Source of the DNA: Acidimicrobiales bacterium
GTDB lineage: Bacteria; Actinomycetota; Acidimicrobiia; Acidimicrobiales; JAHWLA01
Reading direction: 5' to 3'
NCBI GenBank assembly: GCA_035536915.1
Contig: DATLNE010000017.1
Coordinates: forward strand, 1-47,973
DNA length: 47,973 nucleotides
Position numbers and translations under genes: made by a program
Shown: piece by piece, positions 46,089 through 47,973 of the stretch
How the letters are laid out: each line of letters starts with the position of its first letter
How positions within the stretch are numbered: position 1 is the stretch's first letter
The notes under the pieces: generated by a model
What the model was told of the DNA's origin: nothing
Databases searched by the model: none
The model's input: the letters and a program-made list of their open reading frames with translations, nothing else

Positions 46089-46559
46089 TCAGTCGGGCCG
46101 CTTCGGCTCCGTCGATTTTGTGAGCAGGCCCACCTCTCGCTCGAAGTCGCCAACGTCCTCAAAACCCTTGTAGACGCTGGCGAAGCGCAGGTAGGCGACG
46201 TCATCCAGGACCCGTAACCGCTCGAGGACGGCCAGGCCGATTTGTTGGCTGGTGAGCTCCGGCCCCTCCAGGCGTAGGGCTTCTTCTACTTCGGCGGCCA
46301 GCGCCTCGAGCTGGTCGTCCGACACCGGCCGGTTCTTGGCGGCAGCCCGAAGGCCGCCGACGATCTTGGCCCGATCGAAGGGGGAACGATGCCCCGATCG
46401 CTTCACGACGACAAGCGCGACCTCCTCGACTCGCTCGAACGTGGTGAAACGCCTGCTGCAGGTAAGGCACTCACGGCGCCGACGGATGGCTGCCCCGTCG
46501 TCGGCCAGGCGCGAGTCGACGACCTTGTCGTCGAGGCTCGCACACGATGGGCACCGCAT
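46089..46559 (-). CDS. nrdR: NrdR, ribonucleotide reductase regulator
   Basis: 156 residues. The N-terminal zinc ribbon MRCPSCASLDDKVVDSRLAD has its second Cys pair in RRRRECLTCSRRFTTFERVE; an ATP-cone domain follows (VVKRSGHRSPFDRAKIVGGL). NrdR represses nrd operons when dATP is high. Its place beside the lexA/LysM pair matches the order Rv2718c-Rv2719c-lexA known in Mycobacterium tuberculosis. 31 bases separate it from the upstream LysM gene. Confidence 0.96.
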   Translation of the reverse strand: MRCPSCASLDDKVVDSRLADDGAAIRRRRECLTCSRRFTTFERVEEVALVVVKRSGHRSPFDRAKIVGGLRAAAKNRPVSDDQLEALAAEVEEALRLEGPELTSQQIGLAVLERLRVLDDVAYLRFASVYKGFEDVGDFEREVGLLTKSTEPKRPD

Positions 46560-46590
46560 GCCTGCGACGCTACTCCCGCCATGGCCCTGG

Positions 46591-46983
46591 TCACGGCAGC
46601 GTGATCCTCTCCCCCACCTGCAGCGCCGCACCCGACCGTTGCGCCGAGAGCTGGTGCACCAGACGGCGCACGTCGCCTTCAGGCTGGAGTCGCTGGGCGA
46701 TCGTCCACAAGGTGTCGCCAGGCTGCACGACGTGCACCTGCTGGGTGATGAGCACCGGTGACGTCGGCTCGGGGGCGGAGAGGGGTCCGCCCCCCAGTGA
46801 GCCGACCACCACTCGCCCTGCGAGGAGCATCGTCAGGACGAGCGACCCCACCCCCACCCGACGGCGGCGGTAGCTCGCAGGAGTAACCCGCGGGCGCACC
46901 GGCACCCGGGCCGCGCCGACAGCGGGCCGGGTGCTCCTGCCTGCCTTCGGTAGACCCGGCATCGGGTACGCCACTGCAACCAT
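46591..46983 (-). CDS. LysM membrane protein, SOS-linked (Rv2719c/ChiZ-like)
   Basis: 130 residues. A basic N-terminal tail is followed by one TM helix (about 43-63), a short linker and a C-terminal LysM domain (HVVQPGDTLWTIAQRLQPEG), which binds peptidoglycan. The gene is divergent from lexA and next to nrdR, as M. tuberculosis Rv2719c (ChiZ), an SOS-induced protein that delays division. Two LexA boxes lie on its side of the intergenic region. ATG 46983 with GGGAG 7 bases upstream is preferred; ATGs at 47010 and 47022 lack a Shine-Dalgarno. Confidence 0.82.
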   Translation of the reverse strand: MVAVAYPMPGLPKAGRSTRPAVGAARVPVRPRVTPASYRRRRVGVGSLVLTMLLAGRVVVGSLGGGPLSAPEPTSPVLITQQVHVVQPGDTLWTIAQRLQPEGDVRRLVHQLSAQRSGAALQVGERITLP

Positions 46984-47084
46984 CACCGAACTCCCATCTC
47001 GATCTCGCATGAGTTCGATCATGACGAGGGGGTGTGACAATGAACTGGGCCGATCGTGAGTCCACCGGTCCGCCCTCCCTCCGG

Positions 47085-47098
47085 CGAACACACGTTCG
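47085..47098. promoter_or_regulatory. LexA (SOS) box 1
   Basis: CGAAC-ACAC-GTTCG, a perfect match to the actinobacterial SOS box. It lies nearest the LysM gene and probably controls it. Confidence 0.85.
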
Positions 47099-47115
47099 GC
47101 TCGTCTACCTAATCA

Positions 47116-47129
47116 CGAACACTTGTTCC
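47116..47129. promoter_or_regulatory. LexA (SOS) box 2
   Basis: CGAAC-ACTT-GTTCC, one mismatch to the SOS box, in the middle of the shared intergenic region. Confidence 0.75.
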
Positions 47130-47143
47130 CGTCAAGAAAAAGT

Positions 47144-47157
47144 CGAACAGATGTTTG
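47144..47157. promoter_or_regulatory. LexA (SOS) box 3
   Basis: CGAAC-AGAT-GTTTG, one mismatch. It overlaps the -35 element of the lexA promoter, where repressor binding would exclude RNA polymerase. Confidence 0.75.
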
Positions 47158-47183
47158 CCATCGGCCGGTCGCCGTGCTACTTT
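47155..47183 (+). promoter_or_regulatory. lexA promoter
   Basis: TTGCCA (47155-47160), a 17-base spacer, and TACTTT (47178-47183). It is flanked by SOS boxes 3 and 4, consistent with LexA autoregulation. Confidence 0.6.
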
Positions 47184-47188
47184 TTCCT

Positions 47189-47202
47189 CGAACACCTGTT
47201 CG
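47189..47202. promoter_or_regulatory. LexA (SOS) box 4
   Basis: CGAAC-ACCT-GTTCG, a perfect SOS box at the predicted lexA transcription start, 18 bases before the lexA ATG. Confidence 0.85.
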
Positions 47203-47220
47203 CCAGTGAAGGGGCGTGGC

Positions 47221-47850
47221 ATGGCTGATGTGCTGACCGGCAAGCGACGGGAAATCCTCGAGTTCATCGCGGAGCACCTGCGCGACCGCGGCTACCCACC
47301 GTCGGTGCGCGAGATCGGCGAAGCGGTGGGGCTGACCTCCTCCTCCACGGTCCACTCCCACCTGGGCACGCTGCAGCGCCTCGGGTACCTGCGCCGTGAC
47401 CCGACGAAGCCCCGTGCCATCGAGGTGCGCTACGACCCGTCGAGCAGCACGCCCGTCGAGCGGCGGCCGGTGCAGCATGTGCCCTTGGTGGGCGACGTGG
47501 CTGCAGGCACCGATGTGCTGGCCGAGGAGAACATCGAGGAGTTGATGCCGCTGCCCGCCGACTTCACCGGCGACGGCCAGCTCTTCATGCTGCGGGTCCG
47601 CGGCGACTCGATGATCGACGTCGGCATCTTCGACGGCGACTACGTGGTGGCCCGCCAGCAGCCCGACGCCAAGAAGGGCGACGTCGTGGTCGCAGGCATC
47701 CCCGGCGACGAAGCCACGGTGAAGACGTTCTCGCGCAAGGGCAACAAGGTCGTCCTCCTCCCGGCCAACGAGCGCCTCGCGCCCATGGAGTTCGATCCGA
47801 AGGAGGTGACGATCTACGGCAAGGTCGTAACCGTTCTTCGCCGCCTCTGA
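47221..47850 (+). CDS. lexA: LexA, SOS repressor/autoprotease
   Basis: 209 residues. The N-terminal winged helix (LTGKRREILEFIAEHLRDRG, then YPPSVREIGEAVGLTSSSTV) binds SOS boxes. The C-terminal S24 protease domain has the self-cleavage bond Ala95-Gly96 (DVAAGTD), nucleophile Ser130 (RGDSMID) and Lys168 (EATVKTF). RecA-nucleoprotein filaments trigger cleavage. GAAGGGG lies 8 bases before the ATG. Four SOS boxes upstream show autoregulation and joint control of the divergent LysM gene. Confidence 0.97.
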   Translation: MADVLTGKRREILEFIAEHLRDRGYPPSVREIGEAVGLTSSSTVHSHLGTLQRLGYLRRDPTKPRAIEVRYDPSSSTPVERRPVQHVPLVGDVAAGTDVLAEENIEELMPLPADFTGDGQLFMLRVRGDSMIDVGIFDGDYVVARQQPDAKKGDVVVAGIPGDEATVKTFSRKGNKVVLLPANERLAPMEFDPKEVTIYGKVVTVLRRL

Positions 47851-47892
47851 CCGCGCGGCGGCATTGGCGGGAAGGCCCGCGACAATGGGCAC

Positions 47893-47973
47893 ATGCGCCC
47901 GCTCAGGCTCGGCTTCCTCGTTGCTGCAGCCCTGGCCATGTCGTTGCCGACGCCTTCTGGTGCGGCAAACGAC
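47893..47973 (+). CDS. Start of a secreted protein (cut by the window edge)
   Basis: 27 codons are visible: a basic MRPLRL followed by a hydrophobic stretch (GFLVAAALAMSLPTPSGAAN), a typical Sec signal peptide with cleavage likely after SGA or GAA. GACAAT at 47881-47886 lies 6 bases before the ATG and could be a leaderless -10. The mature protein is outside the window. Confidence 0.6.
   Translation, partial: MRPLRLGFLVAAALAMSLPTPSGAAND

Overview
The window is GC-rich (long antisense open frames nearly everywhere), uses many GTG and TTG starts, has genes packed by 4-base ATGA/GTGA/TTGA overlaps, and shows several leaderless-looking starts. The division and wall cluster, the MoxR/DUF58/transglutaminase/DUF3040 block and the nrdR - LysM gene <> lexA arrangement with CGAAC-N4-GTTCG boxes all point to an actinobacterium. 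I suspect a deep lineage such as Acidimicrobiia, but that placement is an impression, not a proof.

1-10006 (minus strand): a dcw cluster, mraZ - rsmH - ftsL-like - ftsI - murE - mraY - murD - ftsW - murG, read from one promoter upstream of mraZ. murF is missing from its usual place between murE and mraY. murG runs off the left edge.

10152-11617: an acyl-CoA-dehydrogenase-fold flavoprotein, a short ORF behind a good promoter, and a tRNA-Thr(TGT) whose D-arm carries an extra 16-base hairpin, followed by a terminator.

11726-20866 (plus strand): a tightly coupled operon. A cysteine-synthase-like PLP enzyme, an argininosuccinate-lyase-like enzyme and a threonine-kinase-like GHMP kinase match the set proposed to make 2,3-diaminobutyrate from threonine (friulimicin DabABC type). 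They are fused by context to an ATP-grasp ligase, an archaeal-type D-aminoacyl-tRNA deacylase (DTD2) homologue, a formyltransferase and an arginyl-tRNA-synthetase-like protein whose arginine-binding signature is altered. A polyprenyl diphosphate synthase follows. This looks like an undescribed, possibly tRNA-linked, amino-acid or peptide natural-product pathway.

20853-25610: a compact candidate RiPP locus. Two tandem 38-residue precursor-like peptides with a VTGG leader end and a C-terminal DPC(E/D)GGE, plus a 2OG-Fe(II) oxygenase-like gene, lie on the minus strand. Divergent from them are a PpiC-related maturation protein and a 1026-residue exporter with two cyclic-nucleotide-binding domains, a C39 peptidase and an ABC unit.

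25555-30594 (minus): a UPF0104-type membrane protein, a lipoate-ligase-family protein, an HNH endonuclease, a small conserved protein, an acyl-CoA dehydrogenase under a TetR-like operator, a secreted Cys-rich protein and a ROK sugar kinase; two large perfect inverted repeats lie here. 30666-35201 (plus): MoxR ATPase, DUF58 and transglutaminase. 35206-46082: mixed housekeeping genes (DUF3040, DNA polymerase IV, NUDIX, YbaK deacylase, SRPBCC, PIG-L deacetylase, adenylate cyclase, threonine aldolase, inositol monophosphatase, SDR, a probably PPi-dependent phosphofructokinase, an RlpA-like secreted protein). 46089-47850: nrdR and an SOS-linked LysM protein divergent from lexA, with four LexA boxes between. 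A secreted protein starts at the right edge. No CRISPR array, insertion sequence, integrase or rRNA was seen.
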